DNA of 64,000 bases, taken from contig NZ_JAFFPR010000035.1 of the NCBI RefSeq assembly GCF_016918735.1, forward strand, positions 1-64,000, given 5' to 3'. The DNA is from Leptospira abararensis. Lineage in GTDB: Bacteria; Spirochaetota; Leptospiria; Leptospirales; Leptospiraceae. Positions within the stretch are counted from its first letter, which is position 1. Each line of letters opens with the position of its first letter. Positions 1 to 8,507 of the stretch are shown one piece after another. The notes below the pieces were generated by a model. That model made no database searches and was not told where the DNA came from. It worked only from the letters and a program-made list of their open reading frames with translations. A program made the translations under genes and the position numbers.

Positions 1-77
1 AATACAATCCCTGCTTTGGTTCTGAGTCCTTCTCTGATCAAATAGTGATGAAGTCCTGCAACAGCTAGTAGCGAAGG
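1..77. repeat. Inverted repeat, left arm (77 bp, perfect)
   Basis: Bases 1-77 are the exact reverse complement of 247-323, with 169 bases between the arms. Both arms code for the same GltB peptide. The match stops at 78/246 and may extend beyond the window on the left. Confidence 0.95.
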
Positions 78-245
78 GATGGCTGCTTTTTTCTCACCCA
101 CACCGTGATCGGTTAAGATGATAAGGTTCACCCCTTGTTCACGAACCGCTTTGGCTGCATCGGCACAAACACGATCCAGTGAGTTTCTCATATCATGTTT
201 TTTGGATGGATCAAAAAGGATGGCAAAGGTTTTGGCTTTGAAATG
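1..245 (-). CDS. gltB: gltB fragment, inverted (glutamate synthase large subunit, partial)
   Basis: Read on the minus strand this is open without a stop and encodes a piece of GltB: a stretch with FAILFDPSKKHDM, then LIILTDHGVGEKKAAIP, then [18 protein letters not shown]. The last part is the same peptide that the plus strand encodes from 247 onward. In a normal gltB these residues lie directly upstream of the 247-2880 segment in the same direction, so this piece is in the wrong orientation relative to the rest of the gene. It has no start codon and runs off the window edge. I see this as either a fold-back artefact at a contig end or a real inversion breakpoint inside gltB. Confidence 0.75.
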
Positions 246-246
246 A

Positions 247-323
247 CCTTCGCTACTAGCTGTTGCAGGACTTCATCACTATTTGATCAGAGAAGGACTC
301 AGAACCAAAGCAGGGATTGTATT
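247..323. repeat. Inverted repeat, right arm (77 bp, perfect)
   Basis: Partner of 1-77. Its left boundary coincides with the place where the plus-strand gltB frame meets a stop (TGA at 244-246), so gltB coding continuity breaks exactly at the repeat boundary. Confidence 0.95.
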
Positions 324-2880
324 AGAATCCGGCGAACCAAGAGAAGTGGCCCACTTTGCATTGTTATGTGGTTATGGCGCCAATGCCATCAATCCATATC
401 TTGCTTTTGAAACCATTGCTGATTTATCACAACAAGGTTTACTTCCAGAAGTTCCCAATTACAAGGATGCGAAAAAGAAATACATCAAATCCATTGGGAA
501 AGGACTTTTCAAAGTATTCTCTAAAATGGGAATCTCCACATTACAGTCGTACTGTGGTGCCCAAATTTTTGAAGCTGTAGGACTTGATTCAGAACTTGTC
601 AACACTTACTTTGCAGGAACCCAATCCAGAATCGAAGGACTTTCTTTGGAAATGTTGGAAGAAGAAACCGTTCGCCGCCACAAAGCAGCATATGATCCTA
701 CATTCTTCCCTAATAACTTGGAACCAGGTGGAGTTCACTACTACCGTAAAAATGGAGATAGCCATCTTTACACTCCGATTACTGTACATAAATTACAGAA
801 AGCAACACAAGACAACGACTACAAAACTTTTAAAGAGTTTTCAAGCCTAATCGATAACCAAAACGAAAAGGCCATCACTCTTAGAAGTTTATTCCATCTC
901 GACTTCGAAGGATCCAAAGGAATCCCAATTGAAGAAGTGGAATCTGTGAAATCCATTCTGAAACGTTTCCAAACAGGAGCGATGAGCCATGGATCCATTT
1001 CTTGGGAAGCACATACGACACTTGCGATTGCCATGAACCGAATTGGCGCTAAATCCAACACAGGCGAGGGTGGCGAAGATCCAGTCAGGTTCAAAACTCT
1101 TCCCAATGGAGATAGCATGCGTTCGGCGATTAAACAAGTCGCTTCTGCTCGTTTTGGCGTGACTATGGAATACTTAACCAATGCCGATGACATCCAAATC
1201 AAAATGGCACAGGGCGCAAAACCAGGAGAAGGTGGTCAGCTTCCAGGACACAAGGTCGATAAATACATTGGATGGCTTCGTTATTCCACACCAGGTGTGA
1301 CTCTCATCTCCCCTCCTCCTCACCATGACATTTATTCGATTGAAGATTTAAAACAGCTGATCTTCGATTTAAAAAACTCAAACCCAAGAGCACGAGTCTC
1401 GGTAAAATTAGTTTCTGAATCAGGTGTAGGAACTGTGGCTGCAGGAGTTGCCAAAGCTCATGCAGATCATATCCTCATTGCAGGTCATGAAGGCGGAACG
1501 GGTGCAAGCCCGATCTCTTCCATTCACCATGCAGGAACTCCTTGGGAACTTGGACTTTCTGAAACCCACCAAACCCTCGTCGCCAATGGACTCCGTGATC
1601 GCGTGTATCTAGCAGTGGATGGAAAACTCCTCACTGGAAAAGATGTGGTTGTGGGAGCTCTGCTCGGTGCTGAAGAGTTTGGATTCTCAACTTCTGCACT
1701 CGTCTCCGTGGGTTGTATCATGATGCGTAAATGCCACTTGAATACCTGCCCTGTGGGAGTTGCCACACAAGATGAATTCTTAAGAAGTAAATTTACCGGC
1801 AAACCAGAGTATGTTGTGAACTTTATGACCTTTGTTGCAGAAGAAGTACGCGAAATCATGGCGAAACTTGGATTCAGAACCTTCGAAGAGATGATCGGAC
1901 AAGTGGAAAAAATCAAATTCAAACGACCTCACCACCACTGGAAGGCACGGGGACTTGATTTTACAAAAGTGCTCCATAGACCAACTCCTGTATTTCCAAC
2001 TGGTTTATTCCGCGCGAAAGAACAGAACCACCACTTGGATGAACAAATCGACAACGAACTGATTCGTAAGTCACTTCCTGCGATTGATCACAAACAACCT
2101 GTCAAAATCCAAACTACGATCGTGAACTTAAATCGTTCCGTAGGGACAATGCTCAGCCACGAAGTAACGAAAAAGTATGGAGTCGATGGTCTTTCCGAAG
2201 ACACGATCGACATCGAATTTACAGGAACCGCAGGACAGTCCTTTGGCGCTTTTGTTACCAAAGGGATGACACTTCGTTTGATTGGCGAAGGCAATGACTA
2301 TGTAGGAAAAGGTCTTTGTGGCGGGAAACTCATCTTCCAAACGCCAAAAACGGCCCCTTACAAAGCAGAAGAAAATATCGTCATCGGTAACACTTGTTTT
2401 ATTGGAGCAACCAGTGGGAATGCTTATGTAAATGGGATTGCTGGCGAAAGATTCTGCGTTCGTAACTCAGGGGCTCATGTCATAGTCGAGGGAACGGGTG
2501 ACCACGGTTGCGAATATATGACCGGTGGCCGAGTTATCATCCTCGGTGATATTGGAAGAAACTTTGCTGCCGGTATGTCTGGTGGGATTGCTTACCTTTG
2601 GGATCCAAAGAAAAACAAAGAAGCCCAGATCAACAAAGAAATGGTCGACTTAGATCCGTTAACGGATGCCACCGAAATTGCGGAAGTAAAGAAGATGGTA
2701 GAAGATCATAAAACTTACACAGGCTCTAAGAGAGCAGAAGAAGTTCTTAACAATTGGGACACAGTCGTCAAAGAAATGATCAAAGTGATTCCGAGAGATT
2801 ATAAAAAAGCTCTAGAAAAAATGGCCGAAGAAACTGCATCGGGAAAACCAAACAAAGAAGGGGTAACAGCTCGTGGGTAA
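247..2880 (+). CDS. gltB: Glutamate synthase large subunit, 5'-truncated
   Basis: This is the alpha subunit of NADPH-dependent glutamate synthase, which makes two glutamates from glutamine and 2-oxoglutarate. The open frame covers 877 codons against about 1,500 for the whole family. The N-terminal glutamine amidotransferase domain and part of the central domain are missing. Present are the end of the central domain, the FMN-binding synthase barrel and the C-terminal GXGXG beta-helix (roughly the last 250 residues). The 3Fe-4S cysteines are in the segment [15 protein letters not shown], at about 1714-1755. The frame is blocked by a TGA at 244-246, at the junction with the inverted segment, so no native start exists here. 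A TTG at 283 is in frame but is an internal leucine codon of the family. It overlaps gltD by 8 bases. Confidence 0.93.
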   Translation, partial: PSLLAVAGLHHYLIREGLRTKAGIVLESGEPREVAHFALLCGYGANAINPYLAFETIADLSQQGLLPEVPNYKDAKKKYIKSIGKGLFKVFSKMGISTLQSYCGAQIFEAVGLDSELVNTYFAGTQSRIEGLSLEMLEEETVRRHKAAYDPTFFPNNLEPGGVHYYRKNGDSHLYTPITVHKLQKATQDNDYKTFKEFSSLIDNQNEKAITLRSLFHLDFEGSKGIPIEEVESVKSILKRFQTGAMSHGSISWEAHTTLAIAMNRIGAKSNTGEGGEDPVRFKTLPNGDSMRSAIKQVASARFGVTMEYLTNADDIQIKMAQGAKPGEGGQLPGHKVDKYIGWLRYSTPGVTLISPPPHHDIYSIEDLKQLIFDLKNSNPRARVSVKLVSESGVGTVAAGVAKAHADHILIAGHEGGTGASPISSIHHAGTPWELGLSETHQTLVANGLRDRVYLAVDGKLLTGKDVVVGALLGAEEFGFSTSALVSVGCIMMRKCHLNTCPVGVATQDEFLRSKFTGKPEYVVNFMTFVAEEVREIMAKLGFRTFEEMIGQVEKIKFKRPHHHWKARGLDFTKVLHRPTPVFPTGLFRAKEQNHHLDEQIDNELIRKSLPAIDHKQPVKIQTTIVNLNRSVGTMLSHEVTKKYGVDGLSEDTIDIEFTGTAGQSFGAFVTKGMTLRLIGEGNDYVGKGLCGGKLIFQTPKTAPYKAEENIVIGNTCFIGATSGNAYVNGIAGERFCVRNSGAHVIVEGTGDHGCEYMTGGRVIILGDIGRNFAAGMSGGIAYLWDPKKNKEAQINKEMVDLDPLTDATEIAEVKKMVEDHKTYTGSKRAEEVLNNWDTVVKEMIKVIPRDYKKALEKMAEETASGKPNKEGVTARG

Positions 2881-4315
2881 ACCAACAGGATTTTTAGAAT
2901 TTAAAAAAGAATACCTTCAGAAAATTGAACCGAAGGAACGAGTAAAGAACTATAAAGAGTTCGAAAAACCGTTCCCAGAGACTGTTGCCAAAGACCAAGG
3001 CGCTCGTTGTATGGACTGCGGAATTCCGTTCTGTCATGGAGATACAGGTTGTCCTGTTGACAACCTCATCCCTGAGTTCAATGACTTTGTGTTTCGAGGT
3101 CGCTGGAAAGAGGCTTGGGAAAATTTATCGAAGACAAACAACTTTCCTGAATTTACCGGAAGGTTGTGCCCGGCACCTTGTGAGTCGGCTTGTACCTTAG
3201 GAATCATCGAGCCGCCTGTTTCGATTAAGTCTATTGAAAGAACTATCATTGATCGTGCTTGGGAAGAAGGATGGGTCATTCCACAACCACCCGTTTCCAA
3301 ATCAGGAAAAAAAGTTGCCGTTGTTGGCTCGGGACCAGCGGGTCTTGCCGCAGGACAACAGTTAGCTCGTGCCGGACATACAGTCACCGTCTTTGAAAAA
3401 AATGATCGTATTGGTGGCCTACTCCGCTACGGAATTCCTGACTTCAAAATGGAAAAAAGACATATTGATCGCCGCATGAAACAAATGGAAGCAGAAGGTG
3501 TGACTTTTAAAACCAATGTCAATGTAGGTGTAGACATCACCGCCAAGCAATTATTAGCTGATTTTGATTCTGTCGTGCTTGCATGTGGATCCGAAGTTCC
3601 AAGAGACTTACCCGTAGAAGGGAGAAAAAGCAAAGGAGTCTACTATGCTATGGAGTTTTTATCCAAAAACAACAAACATGTTGCTGGCGACGATATTGAA
3701 ATCATCAATGCGAAAGACAAACATGTCATCGTAATTGGTGGTGGAGATACTGGTTCGGATTGTGTAGGAACCTCCAACCGCCATGGTGCCAAATCAGTCA
3801 CTCAAATTGAACTTTTCCCAGAACCGCCAAAGGAAAGAGACTCTTCGACTCCTTGGCCACTTTATCCTAAAATGCTCCGCACCTCCACCTCACATGAAGA
3901 AGGTGTCAGTCGAAAATGGGCCGTTTCCACGATGGGTTTTAAATCCAATGAAAAAGGCGAAGTCACTGCCATTTACGGATCGGAAGTAAAAGAAGAAAAT
4001 GGAAAATTCAATCCAGTTCCAGGAACCGAATTTGAATGGCCTGCGGATTTAGTCTTTCTAGCCATGGGATTTGTAAATCCTGTCAAAGAGGGATTACTCG
4101 CTGATTTACAAAAAGAAGGACTGGAACTTGACGGACGAGGGAATATAAAGGCGGATTTTGGAACAAAACCGGGATCTTTTGCAACTTCTGTACCAAAAGT
4201 GTACGCTTGTGGAGACGTGAGACGAGGGCAATCCCTCATTGTTTGGGCCATTTCCGAAGGAAGGAAGTGTGCAGACCAAGTCCACCACTTCCTTATGCAA
4301 GACCTAGAAGGATAA
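2873..4315 (+). CDS. gltD: Glutamate synthase small subunit
   Basis: A 480-residue beta subunit of glutamate synthase, which takes electrons from NADPH through FAD and two 4Fe-4S clusters to GltB. N-terminal cysteine motifs are visible: CMDCGIPFC at about residue 46, then GCPVDN and [12 protein letters not shown] near residue 100. A dinucleotide-binding motif [11 protein letters not shown] sits at about residue 150 and a second (GGGDTGSD) near 290. The last part ends in the usual [15 protein letters not shown] flavin motif. The start is a GTG (2873) lying inside the last codons of gltB, typical of translational coupling. Length is normal for the family. Confidence 0.96.
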   Translation: MGKPTGFLEFKKEYLQKIEPKERVKNYKEFEKPFPETVAKDQGARCMDCGIPFCHGDTGCPVDNLIPEFNDFVFRGRWKEAWENLSKTNNFPEFTGRLCPAPCESACTLGIIEPPVSIKSIERTIIDRAWEEGWVIPQPPVSKSGKKVAVVGSGPAGLAAGQQLARAGHTVTVFEKNDRIGGLLRYGIPDFKMEKRHIDRRMKQMEAEGVTFKTNVNVGVDITAKQLLADFDSVVLACGSEVPRDLPVEGRKSKGVYYAMEFLSKNNKHVAGDDIEIINAKDKHVIVIGGGDTGSDCVGTSNRHGAKSVTQIELFPEPPKERDSSTPWPLYPKMLRTSTSHEEGVSRKWAVSTMGFKSNEKGEVTAIYGSEVKEENGKFNPVPGTEFEWPADLVFLAMGFVNPVKEGLLADLQKEGLELDGRGNIKADFGTKPGSFATSVPKVYACGDVRRGQSLIVWAISEGRKCADQVHHFLMQDLEG

Positions 4316-4326
4316 AACTCCTTTCC

Positions 4327-4512
4327 TTAAGAACCACATTTGGAACATGCCTTGTCATAACAGGGATAATTTGTTTCCAAATGTGGACTTACTTTCGAAC
4401 CATCTTTGGCAAAAAAATTCTTGCCTAACTTCCAAATTGCAAAAATCATTGGAGAGATCAATTGAAACGTAGCAAGTAACACTATAGAGATTGTTATATA
4501 ATATTCCAACAC
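4327..4512 (-). CDS. Possible small membrane protein with cysteine-rich tail
   Basis: A 61-codon minus-strand frame lies almost entirely between gltD and the next plus-strand gene. It has a GTG start with an AAGGG about nine bases upstream. The protein would have one N-terminal hydrophobic segment (about residues 4-28), a basic and hydrophilic middle, and a C-terminal CYDKACSKCGS, a C-x4-C-x2-C pattern that could bind metal. The composition looks like a real protein, but its start lies only about 11 bases from the start of the divergent gene at 4524, leaving no room for separate promoters. I do not recognise a family. Confidence 0.4.
   Translation of the reverse strand: MLEYYITISIVLLATFQLISPMIFAIWKLGKNFFAKDGSKVSPHLETNYPCYDKACSKCGS
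4334..4386. repeat. Inverted repeat (12-bp arms) downstream of gltD
   Basis: CCACATTTGGAA at 4334-4345 is the exact reverse complement of TTCCAAATGTGG at 4375-4386, with a 29-base loop. It starts 18 bases after the gltD stop, so it could act as a terminator or 3' stabiliser for gltBD. There is no T-run after it. It also overlaps the C-terminal codons of the small minus-strand frame 4327-4512. Confidence 0.6.
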
Positions 4513-4523
4513 TTGAGATACCC

Positions 4524-5495
4524 TTGAAACTGACTATTACACAATTCATTAAATTCGCAACACTTTTGGTAGTGCTCGCAGGTAACCTATCCGCAGAGAA
4601 CATCCTTCTCAAAAAAGGGGGAACTCTCCAGGGTAAGGTGGTCGAACAAGACCAATATAAGCTAAAAATTCGAAAAGAAGACGGGACCACTGTTGTTCTC
4701 AACAAAACCGACATTCTGAAAGTGGTGTATAAAGACCACCTAACTGCTGCAGAGGAAGACAAACTCAGAAAAGCCGAAGAAGAAAAAGAAAGGCTTAAAA
4801 AAGAAAAAGAAGAATTAGCTAAACTCAAAAAAGAGCAAGAAGAAGCAGCTCGTTTAGAAAAAGAACTAGCATCAAAAAATGCATCAGCTGAAGCAGAAGC
4901 CAAACGGAAAAAAGAAGAAGAAGCAAAGTTAGCCGAAACCGACCGCAAAAACCTAACAAGAACAGGTGCCGCATGGCGATCGGCAGTACTCCCTGGTTGG
5001 GGCCAATGGAAACAAGACCGAAAGGTTCAGGCAATTGTTTATCCATCCATCATTGCTATTGGACTCTTTTTCACATACGACAAACACCGTATGTATTTAA
5101 ACGCCAAACGTGATTATAATAATTTAGAAAATCCTTATACAACAAACGGTTTGATCCGTGCGGCTTTTACACCTCAAGGTACCGCTACGGTATCGCCTGC
5201 AGAGGCAGTGGTAGCAAGCCAACTCGGTCCTTTCAAGGGACAAAGAGAATCTGTCGAACGTCACTATCAGGAAATGCAATATATAGGAGTGGCAACCCTT
5301 CTCGTCTATTTTTGGAATATCTTTGATGCTTATTACTTCCACCCAACAGGTTCTGGCCTAAGTATGGAAGACACTCGCAAAGAAAAATTCTTCATGCACT
5401 CCTCTGTAGATCGCGTAGGATACCACCCAACGGCGATTGCGGGAGATCGTGGTATCGAACATCGTACACAATTAGGATATGAGTTTACTTTCTAA
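4524..5495 (+). CDS. Exported protein with coiled coil and DUF5683-like C-terminal domain
   Basis: A 323-residue protein if started at the TTG at 4524, which gives a clean signal peptide (KLTITQFIKFATLLVVLAG, then cleavage near LSA-EN). An upstream start at 4491 is also in frame. After the signal comes a short beta-rich module (about residues 25-75, KGGTLQGKVV and similar) that resembles Leptospira exported proteins. A highly charged Lys/Glu coiled coil follows at about 80-155. The last half contains WRSAVLPGWGQWKQDRK followed by a hydrophobic segment, which fits the DUF5683 type. Its function is unknown; a cell-envelope role is likely. Confidence 0.8.
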   Translation: MKLTITQFIKFATLLVVLAGNLSAENILLKKGGTLQGKVVEQDQYKLKIRKEDGTTVVLNKTDILKVVYKDHLTAAEEDKLRKAEEEKERLKKEKEELAKLKKEQEEAARLEKELASKNASAEAEAKRKKEEEAKLAETDRKNLTRTGAAWRSAVLPGWGQWKQDRKVQAIVYPSIIAIGLFFTYDKHRMYLNAKRDYNNLENPYTTNGLIRAAFTPQGTATVSPAEAVVASQLGPFKGQRESVERHYQEMQYIGVATLLVYFWNIFDAYYFHPTGSGLSMEDTRKEKFFMHSSVDRVGYHPTAIAGDRGIEHRTQLGYEFTF

Positions 5496-5510
5496 CCGCT
5501 GTTAGAAAGT
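5487..5510 (+). terminator. Hairpin over the stop codon, possible terminator
   Basis: ACTTTCTAAC (5487-5496) pairs with GTTAGAAAGT (5501-5510) around a CGCT loop, a perfect 10-bp stem that includes the TAA stop of the preceding gene. It lacks a T-tract, so it may be a 3' end structure instead of a true intrinsic terminator. Confidence 0.45.
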
Positions 5511-5562
5511 CCGCTACCCAACCCCTCACCAATTAGATTCAGTCTAAGTCTCAAAGTCCCCC

Positions 5563-5576
5563 TTGACAAATATCAA
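5563..5576. promoter_or_regulatory. FNR/FixK-like box upstream of the cbb3 operon
   Basis: TTGACAAATATCAA matches the Crp/FNR family half-site pattern TTGAT-N4-ATCAA at nine of ten positions. It lies about 114 bases before the ccoN start. It is embedded in a longer hairpin-forming palindrome (CCCCTTGA 5559-5566 / TCAAGGGG 5573-5580). FNR/FixK control of cbb3 oxidase operons is well established in proteobacteria; its use here is inferred. No convincing -10 box was found at the expected distance. Confidence 0.5.
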
Positions 5577-5689
5577 GGGGCGATTCAAAGAACCAGATTC
5601 TGTTTTTCTTTCTTTTCTTCGTCACTTTATAGACAAAGGAATTAGTTCGCTATATATATTGGAACTGATAAAGATTAAGGAGAGAAACA

Positions 5690-7120
5690 TTGGCTACGGA
5701 AAAAACTCAATATGACGATTTTATCGTAAAAGGGTTTATCATTTCAGCGTTAGTCTGGGGCGTCGCATCAATGACATTCGGTGTCATTATTGCCTTCCAG
5801 CTTGTATATCCACAGCTGAATTTGGAACTACCTTGGACGAGCTTCGGAAGGTTACGACCTCTACATACCAATGCTGCCATTTTTGGATTTGCATTGAGTG
5901 TTATCTTCGCCACAGCGTACCACACAGTACAAAGATTGTGTCGAACTAGAATGTGGAATGACACACTTTCCAAAATACACCTGGCATTGTATAACCTAAC
6001 AATTGTCCTCGCAGCGATTACATTACCACTTGGATACAGCCAATCAAAAGAATATGCCGAATTAGAATGGCCTCTCGACTTATTGATTGTTGTATGGTAT
6101 GTAATTTTCTTTGCAAACTATTTGATGACGGTGATCAAACGAAAAGAAGAACAAATGTATGTGGCTATTTGGTTCTACATTGCTTCTTTTGTAACTGTTC
6201 CGCTTCTTTTTATCGTAAACAACATCGTAATCCCAGCAGGATTCTTAAAATCTTACTCGGTATATGCAGGTGTGTTTGATGCCAACATCCAATGGTGGTA
6301 TGGACATAACGCAGTAGCATTTGTTCTTACGACTCCATTTTTGGGACTTATGTATTACTACCTCCCAAAACACATCAAACAACCCATTTACTCTCATAGA
6401 CTTTCGATCATTCACTTCTGGTCGTTAATCTTTATTTATATTTGGGCAGGTCCTCACCATTTACTTTACTCTCCAATTCCAGAATGGTTACAAACAACAG
6501 GGATGGTATTCTCCATCATGTTATGGATGCCTTCTTGGGGTGGTATGTTAAACGGATTCCTTACTCTGACCCAAGCAAAAGATAAAATCAAAGTGGATGC
6601 AACCCTCAAAATGATGTTAGCTGCTGTAACCTTTTATGGTATGTCTACATTTGAAGGTCCCCTTCTTTCCATTCGTGCGGTTTCTGCTCTTGGACACAAC
6701 ACTGACTGGATCATTGGTCACGTTCACTCAGGTACACTCGGTTGGGTCGGATTTATGTCTGCCGCAGCTCTATACTACCTAGTGCCAAGACTTTGGAATT
6801 CCAATCTCTATAGCGAAAAACTAGCAAACGCACACTTTTGGCTCGGAACTCTCGGTATCCTACTCTATATCATTTCTATGTGGGTATCTGGAATTACGGA
6901 AGGTTCTATGTGGCGAGCAGTCGGCGAAAACGGCGAACTCGTTTATAAAGACTGGGTGGAAATTGTTGAGTTCTTAAAACCATTTAGACTTTTCCGTGCG
7001 ATTGGAGGAACACTCTATCTAACAGGAATTCTACTTATGGTGTATAACTTTATCAAAACCATTCAAAACAAAGATAGTGGGTTTGTAGAACAAGACTTAC
7101 GTATAGGAGTGAAATCATAA
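5690..7120 (+). CDS. ccoN: cbb3-type cytochrome c oxidase subunit I
   Basis: Catalytic haem-copper subunit of the high-affinity cbb3 terminal oxidase in the cytoplasmic membrane, which reduces oxygen to water. The 476-residue protein has about twelve hydrophobic spans and the expected histidine-bearing motifs: RLRPLHTNAAIFGF for a low-spin haem ligand, WWYGHNAVAF for the copper-B region, GPHHLLYSP, and GHVHSGTLGW near residue 345. The TTG start at 5690 follows AAGGAGAGAAACA, a good ribosome-binding site. It is the first gene of the operon and overlaps ccoO by one base. Confidence 0.97.
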   Translation: MATEKTQYDDFIVKGFIISALVWGVASMTFGVIIAFQLVYPQLNLELPWTSFGRLRPLHTNAAIFGFALSVIFATAYHTVQRLCRTRMWNDTLSKIHLALYNLTIVLAAITLPLGYSQSKEYAELEWPLDLLIVVWYVIFFANYLMTVIKRKEEQMYVAIWFYIASFVTVPLLFIVNNIVIPAGFLKSYSVYAGVFDANIQWWYGHNAVAFVLTTPFLGLMYYYLPKHIKQPIYSHRLSIIHFWSLIFIYIWAGPHHLLYSPIPEWLQTTGMVFSIMLWMPSWGGMLNGFLTLTQAKDKIKVDATLKMMLAAVTFYGMSTFEGPLLSIRAVSALGHNTDWIIGHVHSGTLGWVGFMSAAALYYLVPRLWNSNLYSEKLANAHFWLGTLGILLYIISMWVSGITEGSMWRAVGENGELVYKDWVEIVEFLKPFRLFRAIGGTLYLTGILLMVYNFIKTIQNKDSGFVEQDLRIGVKS

Positions 7121-7815
7121 TGTTTGGATTTAACAAATTCTTAGATTGGTTTTCAGAAATTGCAGACCGTTGGGATACAAAGGGTGTTAAGTTTACTCTC
7201 TATACAACGATTGCCGTTGTGATTGGTGGACTTTTTGAACTAATCCCACCGTTTTTTTTGACAAAAACGGTAACACCCATTTCCACTGTAAAACCTTATT
7301 CCGCATTGGAACTGGCAGGACGTGACACTTACCAAAAAGAAGGATGTATCGGATGCCACACGCAAATGGTTCGACCATTCAAATGGGAAGTGGACCGTTT
7401 TGACCCAACAAAGGCTTACGGAAGAACTGGATATTCTAAAGGTGGAGAGTATGTTTATGATCACCCTTTCCTTTGGGGATCCAAACGTACAGGTCCAGAC
7501 TTAGCGCATGAATCTCAAATGTTACGTTCTGACGAATGGCATAAAAACCATTTGATCAATCCGAGAACAGTGGGTGGAGTACCTAACTCTATTATGCCAG
7601 CCTATCCATGGTTATTCGAAGAATCACATAAGATAGATGTAGAACAAGTAGTATCTAACATGAAGGCTCTTAAATCCATCGGGGTTCCTTACACAGAAGA
7701 AGACTTTGCCAATGCACCATCTCTTCTAAAGGACAAAACCGAAGGACAAGCCCTCGTAGCTTATTTGCAAAAACTGGGAAGAGATTCTGCAGAGTTGCAA
7801 AAAGGTATGAAGTAA
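7120..7815 (+). CDS. ccoO: cbb3-type oxidase subunit II (membrane-anchored cytochrome c)
   Basis: A 231-residue monohaem cytochrome c subunit. It has one N-terminal membrane anchor (about residues 25-45) and then a periplasmic domain with the haem site CIGCHTQMVRP at about residue 75, where the cysteines attach haem and histidine is a ligand. Downstream come the family motifs RTGPDLAHES and IMPAYPWL with the distal methionine. Length is typical of CcoO. The start overlaps the ccoN stop (TAATG), so translation is probably coupled. Confidence 0.96.
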   Translation: MFGFNKFLDWFSEIADRWDTKGVKFTLYTTIAVVIGGLFELIPPFFLTKTVTPISTVKPYSALELAGRDTYQKEGCIGCHTQMVRPFKWEVDRFDPTKAYGRTGYSKGGEYVYDHPFLWGSKRTGPDLAHESQMLRSDEWHKNHLINPRTVGGVPNSIMPAYPWLFEESHKIDVEQVVSNMKALKSIGVPYTEEDFANAPSLLKDKTEGQALVAYLQKLGRDSAELQKGMK

Positions 7816-7819
7816 GATC

Positions 7820-7969
7820 ATGAACGAAGCAGACATTCTACTCGTTTATAAAAGTCTGAGATTGCCGATACTCGTGATCGCAATCTCTTACATCACCTAC
7901 TACGTTTATAAAAAACGTACGAAAGACGAAATGGAGAAACCCAAGTATAGAATGCTTGAGGAGGATTAA
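7820..7969 (+). CDS. ccoQ: Small cbb3 oxidase protein, CcoQ-like
   Basis: A 49-residue frame between ccoO and ccoP. It has one hydrophobic span (about residues 14-30, PILVIAISYITYYVY) and a charged cytoplasmic tail ending in KPKYRMLEED. Position, size and topology match CcoQ, which in other bacteria stabilises the oxidase complex. The tail motif PKYRM recurs in the CcoS of the same operon (12759-12956). The assignment rests on context and topology, as CcoQ sequences are poorly conserved. Confidence 0.75.
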   Translation: MNEADILLVYKSLRLPILVIAISYITYYVYKKRTKDEMEKPKYRMLEED

Positions 7970-7974
7970 TACGA

Positions 7975-8505
7975 ATGAAAGAACCAAAAGAAGTAGACGG
8001 AATCTTCCAAGCCGACAACCCGATGCCCACTTGGTGGAAATTGGTCTGGCTCATCAGTATCATCGTTTCCATCGGTTATGTTGTATACTTTCACTGGTAT
8101 TCTGAATGGCCGCAAGAAGTTGCGTTTGAAAAAGAAGTTGCAGAACACGAAGCGCAATTTCCAGCCAAACAAGCAATTGTTGCGAACACAGAAGATGGAT
8201 CAAACCCTTACCGTGACGATGCAGTTGCTATCAAAGAAGGTGAAGGAACTTACAAACAAATTTGTTCCGCTTGCCATGGCCCAACTGCAGAAGGTGCTGT
8301 AGGACCAAGTCTTGTAGATAAAGATTGGATTCATGGAAACACTGACAAAGAAGTGTTTAACAATATCATGAAAGGAATTGGCCCAGAAAGACAAAAACTC
8401 AACCGAGGGGGAATGCCAGCTTGGGAAGGTTTAGGTGCTGAAAAAGTGTATGCCGTGATGGCATGGATTGCCACTAAAAATAGTAGTTTGGTAAAGGCTA
8501 AATAA
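7975..8505 (+). CDS. ccoP: cbb3-type oxidase subunit III, single-haem form
   Basis: A 176-residue protein with an N-terminal CcoP-type segment (FQADNPMPTWWKLVW followed by a membrane span to about residue 42) and one cytochrome c domain. Only one haem site, CSACHGPTAEG at about residue 99, is present, with the distal methionine in RGGMPAWEG. Classical CcoP is about 300 residues with two haem c domains, so this is a short, monohaem version. The reading frame is clean with no sign of truncation, so the reduced form looks native. It takes electrons from soluble cytochrome c towards CcoO and CcoN. Confidence 0.92.
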   Translation: MKEPKEVDGIFQADNPMPTWWKLVWLISIIVSIGYVVYFHWYSEWPQEVAFEKEVAEHEAQFPAKQAIVANTEDGSNPYRDDAVAIKEGEGTYKQICSACHGPTAEGAVGPSLVDKDWIHGNTDKEVFNNIMKGIGPERQKLNRGGMPAWEGLGAEKVYAVMAWIATKNSSLVKAK

Positions 8506-8507
8506 AG

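Noticed and set aside
195..410. Small plus-strand frame at the left edge
   Set aside because: It lies over the inverted gltB piece and the start of the real gltB frame; its translation looks random.
819..1202. Minus-strand frame over gltB
   Set aside because: Shadow of a strongly recognised enzyme gene, with no family features of its own.
4355..4948. A 197-codon minus-strand frame rich in Ser, Ala and Phe
   Set aside because: It is the mirror of the Lys/Glu coiled-coil region of the plus-strand exported protein; the composition is what antisense of AAA/GAA codons gives, and the real gene has a signal peptide and conserved domain.
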